From: Helianthus annuus
Taxonomy: Eukaryota > Streptophyta > Magnoliopsida > Asterales > Asteraceae
Assembly (NCBI RefSeq): GCF_002127325.2
Contig: NC_035437.2
Coordinates: forward strand, 115,626,916-115,690,915
Reading direction: 5' to 3'
DNA length: 64,000 nt
In this document: piece by piece, positions 34,015 to 45,867 of the stretch
Layout: every line of letters starts with the position of its first letter
Position numbering within the stretch: position 1 is the stretch's first letter
Notes under the pieces: model-generated
What the model was told of the DNA's origin: nothing
Database searches by the model: none
What the model saw: only the letters and a program-made list of their open reading frames with translations
Translations under genes and position numbers: made by a program

Positions 34015-36185
34015 TGGACACACACATTTGCCGCTCCATGAACTTGATTTATGAAGCCGAAGATGGGTCGGTTAGCTTCCAAAGAGTCCAAGGGCATGCA
34101 TGGAACACGCAAGAGTCACTCGTCCTTCACACTCCACAGTTCCAACCACCTCCTCAGTTCCAACACCAGCCCCATGGTGATCCGGGGCAGTCCTCCTCAC
34201 AAGGAGGCGGTTTTCCTACTTCCAAAGTATACATTATTTATTGCAGGAAAACCTCATGTGCACCAGGAACACCTATAACTTGGCCAGCGACACGTACACC
34301 CGGGTCGGAGCAATTGAGAGGAACATCTCCAACATTCAGGATGACATCGGGAACATCTGGGAGTACATGGCGGGGCACGGAGGAGGAGGTAATAATGAAG
34401 ACGGGGACATGGACTAGGCGGGAGGAGCAGCTGGTAGGAGGTCCCACAGGTTAACCCTCTTTTCTCTCATGAACAATTTCCGGCCTGCGTGCCGTGTGTT
34501 GAACAATTTACTTTCCTTTAACTCCTTTTATTTTCTGCATTTGTTTTTCTTTTTAACTTTGTGATGTGGATGTTGAACTATGGTAATTTAGGATGTTTGC
34601 TATGGTTTGGAGTAGTGTTTATTGATAAAACAGGTACATACGAGGCTTAGAGTACTAAATATTAGTACTACTAAAGCCGGGACAGCAAAGCCGAAGCCAG
34701 AAACCTGTTTTTCACCTTTGCAGATGATCTACACGGGGTCATGTCCAGCCGACACGCCCCCGTGCCCACTTCCCCAGACCTGCTGTTTGTTTAATTCTGC
34801 AGATTTTTGTCAAACACAGGGTCGTGTCCAGCTAACACGCCCCCGTGTCCACCTTCTGTAAGTTTTCGTTACTGGCACTCTGAACACGGGGTCGTGTTCA
34901 TCCGACACAGGGCCGTGTCCAGACGCCCAGTGACATAAATGTTTGCTTTTTCACACCTTTTTACACATTCAATCAACCTAAAAACTTATTTTTGGGACAC
35001 ATCATTTTTTTTACTTGTCTAGGTTTAATTTGGGAATTTCAAGTTCTAAAAAGGTTATGTTTTTACAAATTTACAACCGATAGCGTCGTGATAAAAAGAA
35101 CCAACATAAGAAAATTATGAAACGGCTTGACACGTTTAGTTAAAATTCGATTATATATACTTGATCACATAAAAACCCATTCCCACAAAAGTGAGTTTTG
35201 AGCCTTTATTGAGCACATAAATACATATCTTTAAACTAAATGCTCATTTTTCGTTTCTTGTGTGAATAGCCGCTTGGTTCTTACGACTTTAGAACTTGCC
35301 ACGACAATACATTCCCGGTCCTTACCAACTTAAACCCGAGTAAGTAAATGACGGAGGTATTAGGACTAATCCTTTTTATTTCTACACCATTATTTTTCTT
35401 CTTTTTACCACCTACCCAAAATCCCCCTAGTTAACCCCTCTTAGCCTAAACCTTTTCATTTCTTAACCCAAAACAAACACCCTTTTACCCACCAAAACCT
35501 TTTTATTTTTATCCCCTTTGTTTTAGTAACAAGCTCGGTTTTTCTTATGACTTGCTTATGAAAAAAAATGATGATGATGATGATGAAGCCAAAAGAAATA
35601 AGCAAACAAGTCTATCAAAAAGAAATCTGTTTGAAGAATGGCTTCATCAAAATAAAAAGTTATAAAATAATATAAAGTCTTACAAAAATCGATGCTTTTT
35701 ATGCCTTTTGCCCTTTTACTAACCACTAACCCAACCACCTACCTTTAACCCAAGCCTAACCCTTCACCCAAAAAGTCCTCTTGATATTTACAAAGGTATA
35801 AAGTTAAAAAGGAGGAGGATTGATTGCTTGGCAAGCTTATGGTAGGAGTAAGTTCCATGCCGCTCTCGAGTGATTCACTAAAATGCATCTTTAGCCGAGT
35901 GTTGAGTGATCCCCCGTGAGGTATGTGAACTTGTATATAAATGGAATTTTAAAAATGCATGTTATGCCCTAATAAGTAATTTATCTTATGTAATGTTTTA
36001 AATAAATCATGACGAATAGGATTGTAAATCAATAAAATTAAAACTTAATAAGGAATCTTGGATATCCCGACACTCTATGACAAGCCCAAAAACCTTCTCT
36101 TCTATCCATTCCATTTGGGAGTGTAAAAGCCACATTTTAAAGAGTTTTGCTTGAGGACAAGCAAAGATTCAAGTGTGGGGGTATT
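34015..36185 (+). other. Remaining internal and 3' untranslated part of element C
   Basis: Resumes after the D LTR. A short frame ending near 34418 (ERNISNIQDDIGNIWEYM then a Gly/Asp tail) looks like the coiled-coil end of an Athila-type ORF, but the rest is missing. From about 34500 it is untranslated and colinear with E from about 52620. Three palindrome doublets (34732/34753, 34815/34836, 34885/34906) are each exactly 21 bp apart. A (GAT)n microsatellite lies at 35567-35586. The internal hairpin-tract seen in E at 53038 is deleted here. Confidence 0.75.
36146..36185 (+). promoter_or_regulatory. Hairpin plus polypurine tract before the C 3' LTR
   Basis: Stem TTTGCTT/AAGCAAA around the loop GAGGAC, then AAGTGTGGGGGTATT at 36171-36185 directly before the LTR. 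The matching E site (54326-54365) has AAGCGAA, turning one pair into a G-U wobble. Confidence 0.8.
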
Positions 36186-37921
36186 TGATGTGCACAAAAT
36201 GCAACATATAAATTACATCAAATGTGGCATAAAACTAACCCTTTTTTAGTACTAATGTTGTAAAAAGTGTGTTTTTGTCTTCCTTTTGTATGTTCAGGAT
36301 TAAATGAGCTCAAATGAATAAAAGAATCAAAAAGGCAGCTAAATCTAACATAAATACAAGAAAAGGAACAAACGTGGCATGCCCGACCCCCCGATGGCAT
36401 CTTCCCAAGCAAAACAAGAGAACAGAAGGCTAAACACGCCCTGTGCTCAATGAGCACGGGGGCGTGCCCAAGTGTCAGCAGAAAAGACAAACTTGTAGAA
36501 GCTTCTATCACCCACCACGGGGGCGTGCCCAGCGGACATGGGGCCGTGGTCAACTATAAGATTCGCAGAATCTAGGGAAATCTTGATATTACAGATACGC
36601 TTCTGCACACGGGGTCGTGCCCAATGGACACGGGGGCGTGGTCAACTAATGCAGACAAACTGCAATTAATGAAAAAAGAGAAGAAGGATGGACACGGGGC
36701 CGTGCCCGAGCTGCTGTTCAGGCTATAAATATGGGTGCTTGGCTCACTTGCAAATCATCCCTTGGCACACTACCTCTCTCACACTTCACCCACCACCATC
36801 ACAACACCATCATCCACCACCATAATCCATTGTCCATCATAGAGTGTGTGAGTCGTCTCGGGATCCAAGATTGATCGTAAGAGTTCTTGACAATCAAAGG
36901 CCATGTTTGCCTAAGTCTCTTACATCACTTGGTGATGACAAGCATTTAGTGTAATACTTTTTATTTTTAATTTTTTCGCACTTTTTATTTGGTTATGTAT
37001 TAATGACTTTATTAACTAGTTTTATACGTTGAAGGTGATTCTTCCTTATCATTTGTCTGTGGTGTCTTGGCATTATTTTACTGTCTATATAAAATAAAAG
37101 ATTTTCATCATTCATATCTCCACGGTCTATATGGACATATGTTGGCTACCTGGTCGGGGGTTAAGGAAATGGTTTGTTAAGAGTCTTGCCATTGTTCAGT
37201 GTATAGATCCTGCAAAAGACCTGGGTCAAATTTAGTAAGACCTCCTTCAATACCCATCGGTATTGGATGCCGGGGGTCCAAACTCTTTGATCCCCTCATA
37301 TATAAACTACTATTAAAACTTTAACCCGGCTACTTAGGACTGTATCCCTGCTGACTCAGACTACTTAGCCGAGGGTAACGTCACCTTCAAAAGAGGGGCC
37401 TACCACATTATGCATTAATAACTTAATTAATTATCTTTCAATAATCCGACCCTTTAGGATTGTATCCTTGCTGACTCAAACTAATGGGTTGAGGGTAACG
37501 TCGCCTTCAAAAGAGGGGCCTACTACAATAACTAAGATAATCTCTTAAAAAGTGCAAAAGTGCGGAAATAATCAAAGGTTACACTAAAGGCAAGTTGGAT
37601 ACAAGTGATTCATCTTGTCTATCTGTTTTTACTTTTATTTTCTTTTTCAGCATTTTAGCTAGCTTTATTTTTTTAGTTAAAAACATTTTTCTAACTTTTT
37701 GATTTGATTAGACGTCGAGGATAAACCGGTACTAGAAGCTCTGGTGTCCTTGGACGACCTCGGTATCTTACCAACACTATACTACGCTCACGATGGATGC
37801 ACTTGCCCATATGTGTGTTTAATGTTAGTAAATATCGTGTTTTATAAATTTAAAACTTGGCTAAAAAGTGTAAAAGGGCTTAAAATATACATTAAAAATA
37901 TATTACACTACACGCACATCA
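36186..37921 (+). repeat. 3' LTR of element C (1736 bp)
   Basis: TGATGTG...CACATCA ends. Palindrome array about 36434-36708 and TATAAATA at 36724. Roughly 2 percent different from the 5' LTR by eye. Confidence 0.93.
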
Positions 37922-37926
37922 ATATC
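37922..37926 (+). repeat. Right target site duplication of element C (ATATC)
   Basis: Same pentamer as 16149-16153. Confidence 0.9.
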
Positions 37927-38673
37927 CTTATGTCAGCAGACAAAACTTATCTCACGGACGAGTCATAATAAACTGATAATAACAACCTAAGTTATAATGA
38001 CAGAATATGTTGTTGATTACAAAGCAATAGTCACCAAATGTTGTTGGAAATTTATCAGTGGACTCATAAGTTTATTAACTCCATATAATTAATATATTGA
38101 AGACTTATTGTGATAAAGTGAGCTACCATGTCTCCTTGAACAATAACAGTTCGAGATGTGCTGCATTAAATTTTGATACGAAATTAATTATTCGTTTATG
38201 AGCGAATTGAGGAAACTAAATCTTTGTATCGAATACATTCATGATATGCTTATGGATCCAATAACAAAAGGTCAATCACCCATAAATATTATGTAAGCGC
38301 TTATAATAATGACGGGTTTTATTGATGACCATGTACAACTGCATATCTTACTATGAATGACTGATTATTAATCTTCCTCGTACGTTTAGATTTGTTTGTC
38401 TCTAAATATATGTTCATGCTAGCCTAAATGACATATAGACAATTATTATACAAATCAACGTTATGGGCTTATTCGTCAACTGATCCTAACTGCTTAGGTT
38501 TTAAATTGGGACTATAGTATGATTAATGGGGGTCCTGAGCGTCCTGAGCTGATTACTAGCTCAACGGCTGTATTTCTCTGCTATGGTTTTGGTTTAAAGC
38601 TAAAATAAGTATTAACTCCTGATCAGGCTTATCTAGTACTCATAATAAATGATAACTTGGCCAAGTGGGAGAA
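37927..38673 (+). pseudogene. Copia relic Z, right piece: RNase H tail and 3' untranslated region
   Basis: Continues the RNase H reading interrupted at 16153. A degraded TEYVVDYKAI near 38000 stands where copia has MEAEYIA. A recognisable copia RNase H end, YIHDMLMDPITKGQSP, occurs near 38225-38275 (family form: ...DMLADPLTKGL). A copia-type polypurine tract CCAAGTGGGAGAA lies at 38661-38673. Several frameshifts and stops show long decay. Confidence 0.68.
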
Positions 38674-39090
38674 TGTAAGAATATATTTTTATATTAAATA
38701 TGTTATATGGCCATTATTATCAGTTATCTAATAATTGATCATAGACCTAATTATCCCTATATCATTAATTGGTAAATATTTGATAGACATATTTACCCTT
38801 AGTAGATAAAAATAGGGTTTCCCCTTAGGTGTATATAAATAGAGATTACTAGAGAGGATTTATGCTAAGACAATTATAATAACATCATCACTATCAATTG
38901 GTACCCCCTCTCTCTCAAACCCATCAGAACTGTACACCCTAAAGGGGAACTCGACCAATCTGATGAACATGACGTCTACTTCATTCTCTGATAATCAGGT
39001 ACACACGTCTTATTTTATTGTTCATGATTGAATTTGTTTAACTAGGGGTTATATTTACCCATGTTCTACTGAGATAATCAACAACATATT
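38674..39090 (+). repeat. LTR of copia relic Z (right end uncertain)
   Basis: Begins TGTAAGAATAT right after the polypurine tract and has a TATA-like GTATATAAATAGAG near 38831. The end is placed near AATCAACA at about 39090 but cannot be fixed without a second LTR. Confidence 0.5.
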
Positions 39091-39665
39091 TTTTTTTTAC
39101 CATCCGCCCTCTGGTCTACTAATTTTATGGTTCATATTACTTTCTTATCATCCTTCGATTCAATGCTTTTGATCTTTTTTCATACCAAAATAAAATCTCA
39201 TGGTGAGCATGTTAACATGGCCTACAAAGTAAAGGGTCGTGCCATTTACCATGTGGAGTTAATAGTAGATTAGTAGGTATATGCATTTGTCATCTTATAA
39301 ACATGTTATATGTGTGTGTCGTTGGATGTTTGTTTTAGTCTCGTAACATATTTATACATGAAATATGAGATTAGGTTATCTTACCACAATTTTATGTATC
39401 TGATTACAATAATATATGGCGGAAGATTTACACCTGAAATTTGAGATTGGGTCATCTTATAAAAATTCTATGTACAATATGTATAAGCTTACAACGATAA
39501 ATGGTGGAACTAGAAATTCTATTCCGGAGAGTCGTAATAGAAGTTTTTTTAGGTTCACTAACATATCAATTTTTTTTAGGAAAAATTACACGTTTTGTGC
39601 GTTGTCTTGATACCCTTTTTCTAGCAATGTTCTTTTCAATGAATTTTGATAAGTTTTGTGCTTTA
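39091..39665 (+). other. AT-rich sequence without identified genes
   Basis: Two diverged tandem units of about 76 bp occur around 39355-39510 (shared words GAGATT, ATCTTA, TATGGCGGA). Nothing else is recognised. Confidence 0.5.
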
Positions 39666-40627
39666 TAGAGATGGGCATAATAACCGGTTCCAAACCTGAA
39701 CCCGTAGAACCGACCGGTACCCGGTTCCAGTTCCAACCCGATGTATAGAAGAACCGGGTCCGGGTTCAAAATCCCCAGCGGTTCTTACCCGGTTCCATAT
39801 TTCTTGATAATAAACGGGTCGTACCCGGTTCCTAACCCGTACCTGGTTAGTACCCGAACCCGGTTCTTCCAGTACCCGGTCCCACTGTACCCGGTAATAA
39901 GTTACCGTTAAAACCGATTACTAGCCGTTAGGATCGATTCTTGGGGTTGCAAAAAGCATTAAACGCCAAATGTGACCGTTGGAACCAGTTACTTTCCGTT
40001 GGACCCGGTTACTAGCCGTTGGAACCGGTTATTATAAATTGTTTTCAATTTTCATTTGTTTAACTCACCAATCCTCATCTTCTTCTTGTATCATTTTCTT
40101 CTGCTTCTTGACATACTTTTCTATAATGGCTTCAAAGAGCTCTAAAACCAGAAATTCCCCATCCGTCAATAATGTTCCTCAAGCTCAAACCGCTCCATAT
40201 GTTGTTGGAACATTATCACATAGTCACAATATGTAAGTATGATGCAATTGGGACTTGGTCGAAATGAGTGATGATTCGCAAAAGGCCAAATGCAAACACT
40301 GTGGCGCCTTGTTAAGCAAGGACTCTAATTCCACGTTAACGAAGCATGCTAAAAGGTATTGTAAAGCATTAAAAGATTTGACACCCGGTCCAACAGTAAA
40401 GTGGCAGCTTTTTGATTTGAAAAACCTGACAAACCCGGTTCCAAACAGGACCCGGACCGGGGTCCACAGTACCCGAAACCGGTTACATCGGTTCTAGTTT
40501 TATTGACGACTACTCGGGTTCAACCAGGACCTGGTTCTTCAGAGAACCCGGTTCCCCTAACTAGTATCAGTACCCGAGTACGGGTAGTACCCGGTTCCGG
40601 GCATTAATAATACCCGATTATGCCCAT
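39666..40627 (+). mobile_element. hAT-type DNA transposon relic, right end cut by element E
   Basis: The left end TAGAGATGGGCATAATA is matched in reverse by the right end, ATTATGCCCAT at 40617-40627, where the E LTR begins. The flanking octamer GTGCTTTA (39658-39665) is the predicted target duplication. Both subterminal regions are dense in ACCCGGTTC/GAACCGG words (39690-39900 and 40430-40610), as in hAT ends bound by transposase. Inside, a short coding remnant at 40126-40420 includes a BED-type zinc finger. Confidence 0.72.
40126..40420 (+). pseudogene. hAT transposase N-terminal fragment with BED zinc finger
   Basis: Starts MASKSSKTRNSPS, breaks at 40233-40235, then in another frame reads KCKHCGALLSKDSNSTLTKH followed by AKRYC (CX2C...HX4C), a BED-type finger. 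It stops being recognisable after about 40420. The rest of the transposase is absent, so the element is a deletion derivative. Confidence 0.65.
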
Positions 40628-42791
40628 TGATGTGTGCAAAATGCAACATATAAATTACATCAAGAGTAAACTGCCATTTTGGTCCCTGTGGTTTGGTCAA
40701 TTTTGCCACTTTAGTCCAAAACTCAAACTTTTTTGCATCTGGGTCCCTGTGGTTTCAGTTTTATTGCCATTTTGGTCCAAAAAATGAAAGCAGGTCATAT
40801 TTGTTTTATAAAATCCTGTTATTTTGTCATTTTCCGCAGGGGCAAAATGATCATTTCTTTTTTATAAATAAATACTATATTCTATAAGACAAATATGACC
40901 TGATTTGCCCCTGTGGAAAATGTCAAAATTGCAGGATTTTATAAGACAAGTATGAGCTGATTTCATTTTTGGACCAAAATGGAAATAAAACTGAAACCAC
41001 AGGGACCCAGATGCAAAAGGTTTGAGTTTTGGAATAAAGTGGCAAAAGTAACCAAACCTCAGGGACCAAAATGGCAGTTTACCCTTTTTTAGTACTAATG
41101 TTGGAAAAAGTGTGTTTTTGTCTTCCTTTTGTATTTTCAGGATTAAATGAGCTCAAATGAACAAAAGAAGCAAAAAGACAGCTAAATCTAACATAAATAC
41201 AAGAAAAGGAACAAACGTGGCATGCCCCCGACCCCCCGACAACATCTTCCCAAGCAAAAACAAGAGAACAGAAGGCTGAACACGCCCGTGCTCAGTGAGC
41301 ACGGGGGCGTGCCCAAGTGTCTGCAGAAAAGACAAAGTTGTAGAAGCTTCTATCACCCACCACGGGGGCGTGCCCAGCGGACATGGGGCCGTGGTCAACT
41401 ATAAGATTCGCAGAATCTGAGGAAATCTTAATAGTACAGATACGCTTCTGCACACGTGGTCGTGCCCAGCGGACACGGGGGCGTGGTCAACTAATGCAGA
41501 CAACCTGCAATTAATGAAGGAAGAGAAGAGAAGATGGGTGGACACGGGGCCGTGCCCAATGGACATGGGGCCGTGCCCGAGCTTCTGTTCAGGCTATAAA
41601 TAGGGGTGCTTGCCTCATTTGCAAACGATCCATTGGCACACCACCTCTCTCACACTTCACCCACACTCCACCACCACCACAACACCATCATCCACCACCA
41701 TCATTCATCATCCATCATAGAGTGTGTGAGTAGTCTCGGGATCCAAGACTGATCGTAAGAGTTCTTGACAATCAAAGGCCATGTTTGCCTAAGTCTCTTA
41801 CATCACTCGGTGAAGACAAGTGTCTAGTGTAATACTTTTTATTTTTAATCTTTTCGCACTTTTTATTTGGTTATGTATTAATGACTTTAATAACTAGTTT
41901 CTTATGTTGAAGGTGATTCTTCCTTATCATTTATCCGTGGTGTCTTGGCATTATTTTACTGTCTACATAAAATAAAAGATTTTCACCATTCATATCTCCA
42001 CGGTCTATATGGAGATATGTTGGCTACCTGGTCGGGGGTTAAGAGAATGGTTTGGCAAGAGTCTTGCCTTGTTCAGTGTATAGATCCTGCAAGGACCTGG
42101 GTCAAATTTAGTAGGACCTCCTTCAATACCCATTGGTATTGGATGGCGGGGGTCCAAACTCTTTGATCCCCTCATATGTAAGATACTATTAAAACTTTAA
42201 CCCGGCTACTTAGGACTGTATCCCTGCTGACTCAGACTACTTAGCCGAGGGTAACGTCACCTTTAAAAGAGGGGCCTACCACATTACGCATTAATAACTT
42301 AATTAATTAGCCGAGGGTAACTCTTTAGGAGTGTATCCTTACTGACTCAAACTACTGAGTTGAAGGTAACGTCACCTTCAAAAGAGGGGCCTACTACAAT
42401 AACTAAGATAATCTCTTAAAAAGTGCAAAAGTGCAGAAATAATCAAAGGTTACACTGAACACGAGTCGTATCCAAGTGATTCATCTTGTATATCTGTTTT
42501 TACTTTTATTTTTATTTTTCAGCATTTTTAGTTTTTATTTTCTAGTTTAACATCTTTTTCTAAACTTTTGATTTGATTAGACGTTGAGGATAAACCGGTA
42601 CTAAAAGCTCTTGTGTCCTTGGACGACCTCGGTATCTTACCAACACTATACTACGCTCACGATGGGTGCACTTGCCCATATGTGTGTTTAGTGTTAGTAA
42701 ATATCGTGTTTTATAAATTTAAAACTTGGCTAAAAAGTGTTAAAGGGCTTAAAATATACATTAAAAACTATACGACACTTCACACGCATCA
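40628..42791 (+). repeat. 5' LTR of element E (2164 bp including the foldback insertion)
   Basis: TGATGTGTGC start, CGCATCA end. Palindrome array roughly 41279-41580, TATAAATA at 41595. Colinear with the C LTR except for the 40669-41086 insertion, which replaces about 18 bp. Confidence 0.92.
40669..41086 (+). mobile_element. Foldback element (MITE-like) inside the E 5' LTR
   Basis: About 418 bp whose two halves are inverted copies. The ends read AAGAGTAAACTGCCATTTTG and, on the other strand, AAGGGTAAACTGCCATTTTG, and the similarity runs nearly to the centre (GGTCCCTGTGGTTT on both arms, GCATCTGGGTCCC on both arms). It has no coding capacity. It would fold into one long hairpin. No clear target duplication is visible because LTR bases were lost at the site. 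Confidence 0.82.
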
Positions 42792-42798
42792 AGTTTTT

Positions 42799-42816
42799 TT
42801 GCGCCGTTGCCGGGGA
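42799..42816 (+). promoter_or_regulatory. Primer binding site of element E with one mismatch
   Basis: TTGCGCCGTTGCCGGGGA: the second base is T where C and D have G, inside the part that pairs with the tRNA-Asp 3' CCA end. This may weaken priming. Confidence 0.8.
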
Positions 42817-42921
42817 CACAAGGATTTTAAGAAAGTTAGGAATCAATGACCTAATCGTTTTTTTCTAAGTTTTCTAATTTTTATAGGATTTTCTTAGATT
42901 TTTCAGTTTCTGCAGAGCTAA

Positions 42922-43095
42922 GCACGGGCCGTGCCCAGCATCGTTATTGGCAGTTTTTATTTTCCGAGTTACATAAAGTTGAGCACGGGGTCGTGCCGGT
43001 GTAACACGGGGCCGTGTCGAACTCCCCAGTAAAAGGGATCCGAAAAACAATCACTGTATCTCCGACCACGGGCCGTGTTCATCTGAACACGGGGC
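42922..43095 (+). repeat. Palindrome doublets in the E leader
   Basis: A single CACGGGCCGTG near 42924, a doublet at 42984/43005 exactly 21 bp apart, and another pair near 43065/43086. Confidence 0.8.
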
Positions 43096-43297
43096 CATGG
43101 TGAAGCTTCTGACCAACGTTCTTTTTTGTTTTTTATTGCTGGACTTGGAACCCAGGCGCCACATCTGAACTTTCCACATAGTGTATGAGCTCCAGTTTTA
43201 ATAGAGACATAAAAGAACCCCAAGACGAACCCGAACGCTTTCTAAGAAAAAGACTCAAAGCTAAAACCAAGAGAAGGTTTCGGGGGACCCATTTCCA

Positions 43298-43474
43298 ATG
43301 GCGGACCAACGTACCCTCATGGATTACCTACGACCCACCGTAGGTAATCTCGGCGCCACTATCAATGCACCGAATGTCGAAGCCAACAACTTCGAACTTC
43401 GGCTACATTTGATACAATGCTTCAAAACTCCGCAACCTTCCATGGGATTGCGGACGAAGATCCCCATCTACATA
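43298..43474 (+). pseudogene. gag: Element E gag, first part before insertion F
   Basis: MADQRTLMDYLRPTVGNLGA is a typical Athila-type Gag start. A one-base loss near 43418 shifts the frame (HLIQ then CFKTPQ). The last five bases, ACATA (43470-43474), are the left target duplication of F; the sense reading resumes at 50591. Confidence 0.82.
43470..43474 (+). repeat. Left target site duplication of element F (ACATA)
   Basis: Repeated at 50586-50590. Removing F and one copy rejoins the gag of E as PHLHITNF. Confidence 0.9.
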
Positions 43475-43945
43475 TGTAGGATCGTGTTTCGACCTCAATG
43501 AGTCGTTCAGAGGAGTTTTGTCAATCGCAGGTGCGGAAAACAAGCAATTAACGTAGGAATAACTAGTATTACACTTTAAACACTCTATTGCATTAAGATA
43601 TAACAGATTACAGGCTAATCTCGATCCGGCAGCACCTCGGTACGAGTTTCTCCAAAAGTTACACATGATCCGCTCATGAGGACTATATATAGGGGATACA
43701 GGTTCGCTCCAAAGGACATGGTTCATATACGTGGACCTCCCTTTGGACATATAAGCGAACCAGACATCATGCACTAAAAGCGAATCTAGTGACTTGCACT
43801 ATAAGCGAACCTATCATGTCCTATGAGCGAACCTGATTCTAAACTCACATACAATATCCTATTTTCTCGTAATTTGTGCCCTGATCTAACACTCTAAGAC
43901 TATGACTCGATCCAAAATGAAGTCAACAGATGAAATGCACCAACA
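43475..43945 (-). repeat. 3' LTR of element F (471 bp)
   Basis: On the minus strand starts TGTTGGTGC and ends CGATCCTACA. TATATATAG at 43684-43692. Four GCGAACC-type words at 43755, 43780, 43805 and 43827 lie upstream of the TATA box in the direction of transcription. Confidence 0.93.
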
Positions 43946-45867
43946 GACTCCCCCTCAGATGTTGACGGAGTGCCATCGAATGGAGTGTCATCGAGTCATA
44001 TCACACTGTCTTCAAATCTTCTGTCTTGATCAGCCACTGGGCTTCTCTTTATCTTCATCTCTTTCTCTTCTATCTTCAACAGACTCCCCCTCATGAGAAA
44101 CAGACTCTTCTTCACAAAAACTTTGACAACTTTTAAGTTTGTTAACTCCCCCTCAGATGTTACATATTCTCTTCAGATGTTGACATTTCCTGCATACTTT
44201 CTACCACAAACATAAGATATATGACAAACATTAAAGCATAAAATAAACCTGCACCAACTTAGACTCCCTTTCAATTTTCTATCTGTATGATGAACCATTT
44301 GAAAAAGTTAGATTATGAAAACTTGTTTTTATTTCACACACACACTCCCCCTCAAATGTTGCTCATCATGTTTAGCACTTCGAATTTTGAAAATCAGTTT
44401 TTCAACACCAGTTGTCGAAACTCTTTTTGTATTTTCAAAAATTTATGCTAAAACACACCAAAAATCTTTTTGGATTTTTCTGAAAGAAAATGAAAATGCA
44501 GAAATAAACTATTTACAGACAATATTTTTGTGAGCTCGTGCAAGAGGATCATATCAGTTTTTGAGACAAATCACCAACACCGTTAAGCTTTAAACATTCT
44601 CAGTTCTAAACAATTTACCTAGATTGTCAGTATGTTTGTCCACTTAAATTTTCACACAGACTTCAATTGATTCGAGATACGATATTAATGTTTTAGAAAC
44701 TTAAACTTAATTGTGTATCACTCCACTTGAATATACTCCTGTATCCAGATCCCAAATATTCAGTCTTACAGGTGAGTATACCACAGATGATATCTGTAAA
44801 GGGGTAAATACGAAACCGTGAGAGCTCAGGTCAGAACTTCTGTTCAGCAGAGAGATGACGACTCGACTTTTGGTGGGTCCCCTTTAGAGGATCTTTTATT
44901 ACAACAGCAAAGATTATCAATTTTATTGTTTAATCAGATTGCTGAGGGCGAGCTTGTATTTCAAAGCATTTTTGCAGAAAGCATTATCCGGGGACTAGGT
45001 CAGAACTTCCATTCAGCAGAAGTCCCGGGATAATACCCCAGATATCACTGAGTATAAAGACCTAGTATCTCAGAATACGGGACCTTTCAAACAAGATTTC
45101 GGGGGTTACCCATATATTCAAGAATAGTTACCCACGAATCAAGCAAGTTTGATTTAGGTTTATATCTCGTTTCAATTTACTAAATGTGCGAAAATCTACT
45201 GACACATCCGCAGTAAGATCGTTTATCACATTTTGACTTTCCAATTCTTTAGCATGTTGTGATAGTCCACTGATGTACTATCATTTCCTCTTTTATGCAA
45301 CAAAAACTCATTTTTGATTTTATCATGTTTTTGGCTTTTTCAAATTTTCTAATGTTTTTGGATTTTCTGAAATTTTCTTACTCCCCCTAAAATGCAAACA
45401 CATTAACGAAAATATGAAAACAAACTGTACAGAAACATGACAACCGATATCAAATCACCTCAAATCGCCATTCACTAGGCATAAACAATCAGAACTTCCC
45501 CTATCAACAAACTATTTTCCCATTTAGATTTCAAAACACTTAAGTTTATTTTAATTAAAATGGTTTTTCCGGAAAATAAGTTTGATTGATTTTACCAATT
45601 GTAGGTTACCATTTGTAGGAATATCCAACAAATGTTCGGGGTTATGGTTCATCATCTTGTCTTTCAACCATATGTAGGAAAATCCAAGTACAAGTTAATG
45701 TCCTTGTTTTACCATTTGCAGTTCAGAAACCTATGTACCACTTGTAAGAAATACACAAACAAACCTCTTAACCGTTTAAATGAATGACGTTACCGAATTA
45801 AATTCAAGAAAGATGCCGATTCATGCTCCACGCTTACCAATCTGGGAGCTCCGGCAAGTCCTGAGAC
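43946..45867 (-). other. 3' untranslated region of element F with repeated polypurine-like tracts
   Basis: The true tract is next to the LTR (43947-43966, CTCCCCCTCAGATGTTGAC on the plus strand). Further copies of CTCCCCCTCA or close forms lie at 44083, 44145, 44345 and 45380. No ORF is credible in this stretch. Confidence 0.7.

Larger units (their letters stand above)
16154..37921 (+). mobile_element. Element C: coding-poor Athila-like Ty3/gypsy element, with D nested inside
   Basis: LTRs 16154-17883 and 36186-37921, tRNA-Asp PBS, polypurine tract and the target duplication ATATC are all present. Without the nested D sequences (18422-34014) the internal region is only about 2.7 kb and has no RT, RNase H or integrase, so it is non-autonomous. 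Part of the internal region may have been lost at the D junction. Its LTRs and untranslated parts match element E closely, so C and E belong to one family. The C LTRs differ from each other by roughly 2 percent by eye, more than the nested D LTRs, as expected. Confidence 0.9.

Noticed and set aside
34014..34454. 146-aa ORF starting at the D/C junction as a gene
   Set aside because: Its ATG is formed by the last base of the D LTR plus C sequence; only a short coiled-coil-like tail in another frame looks coding.
44818..45033. Small plus-strand ORF in the 3' region of F
   Set aside because: Antisense to the element, no domain, and lies in untranslated sequence.
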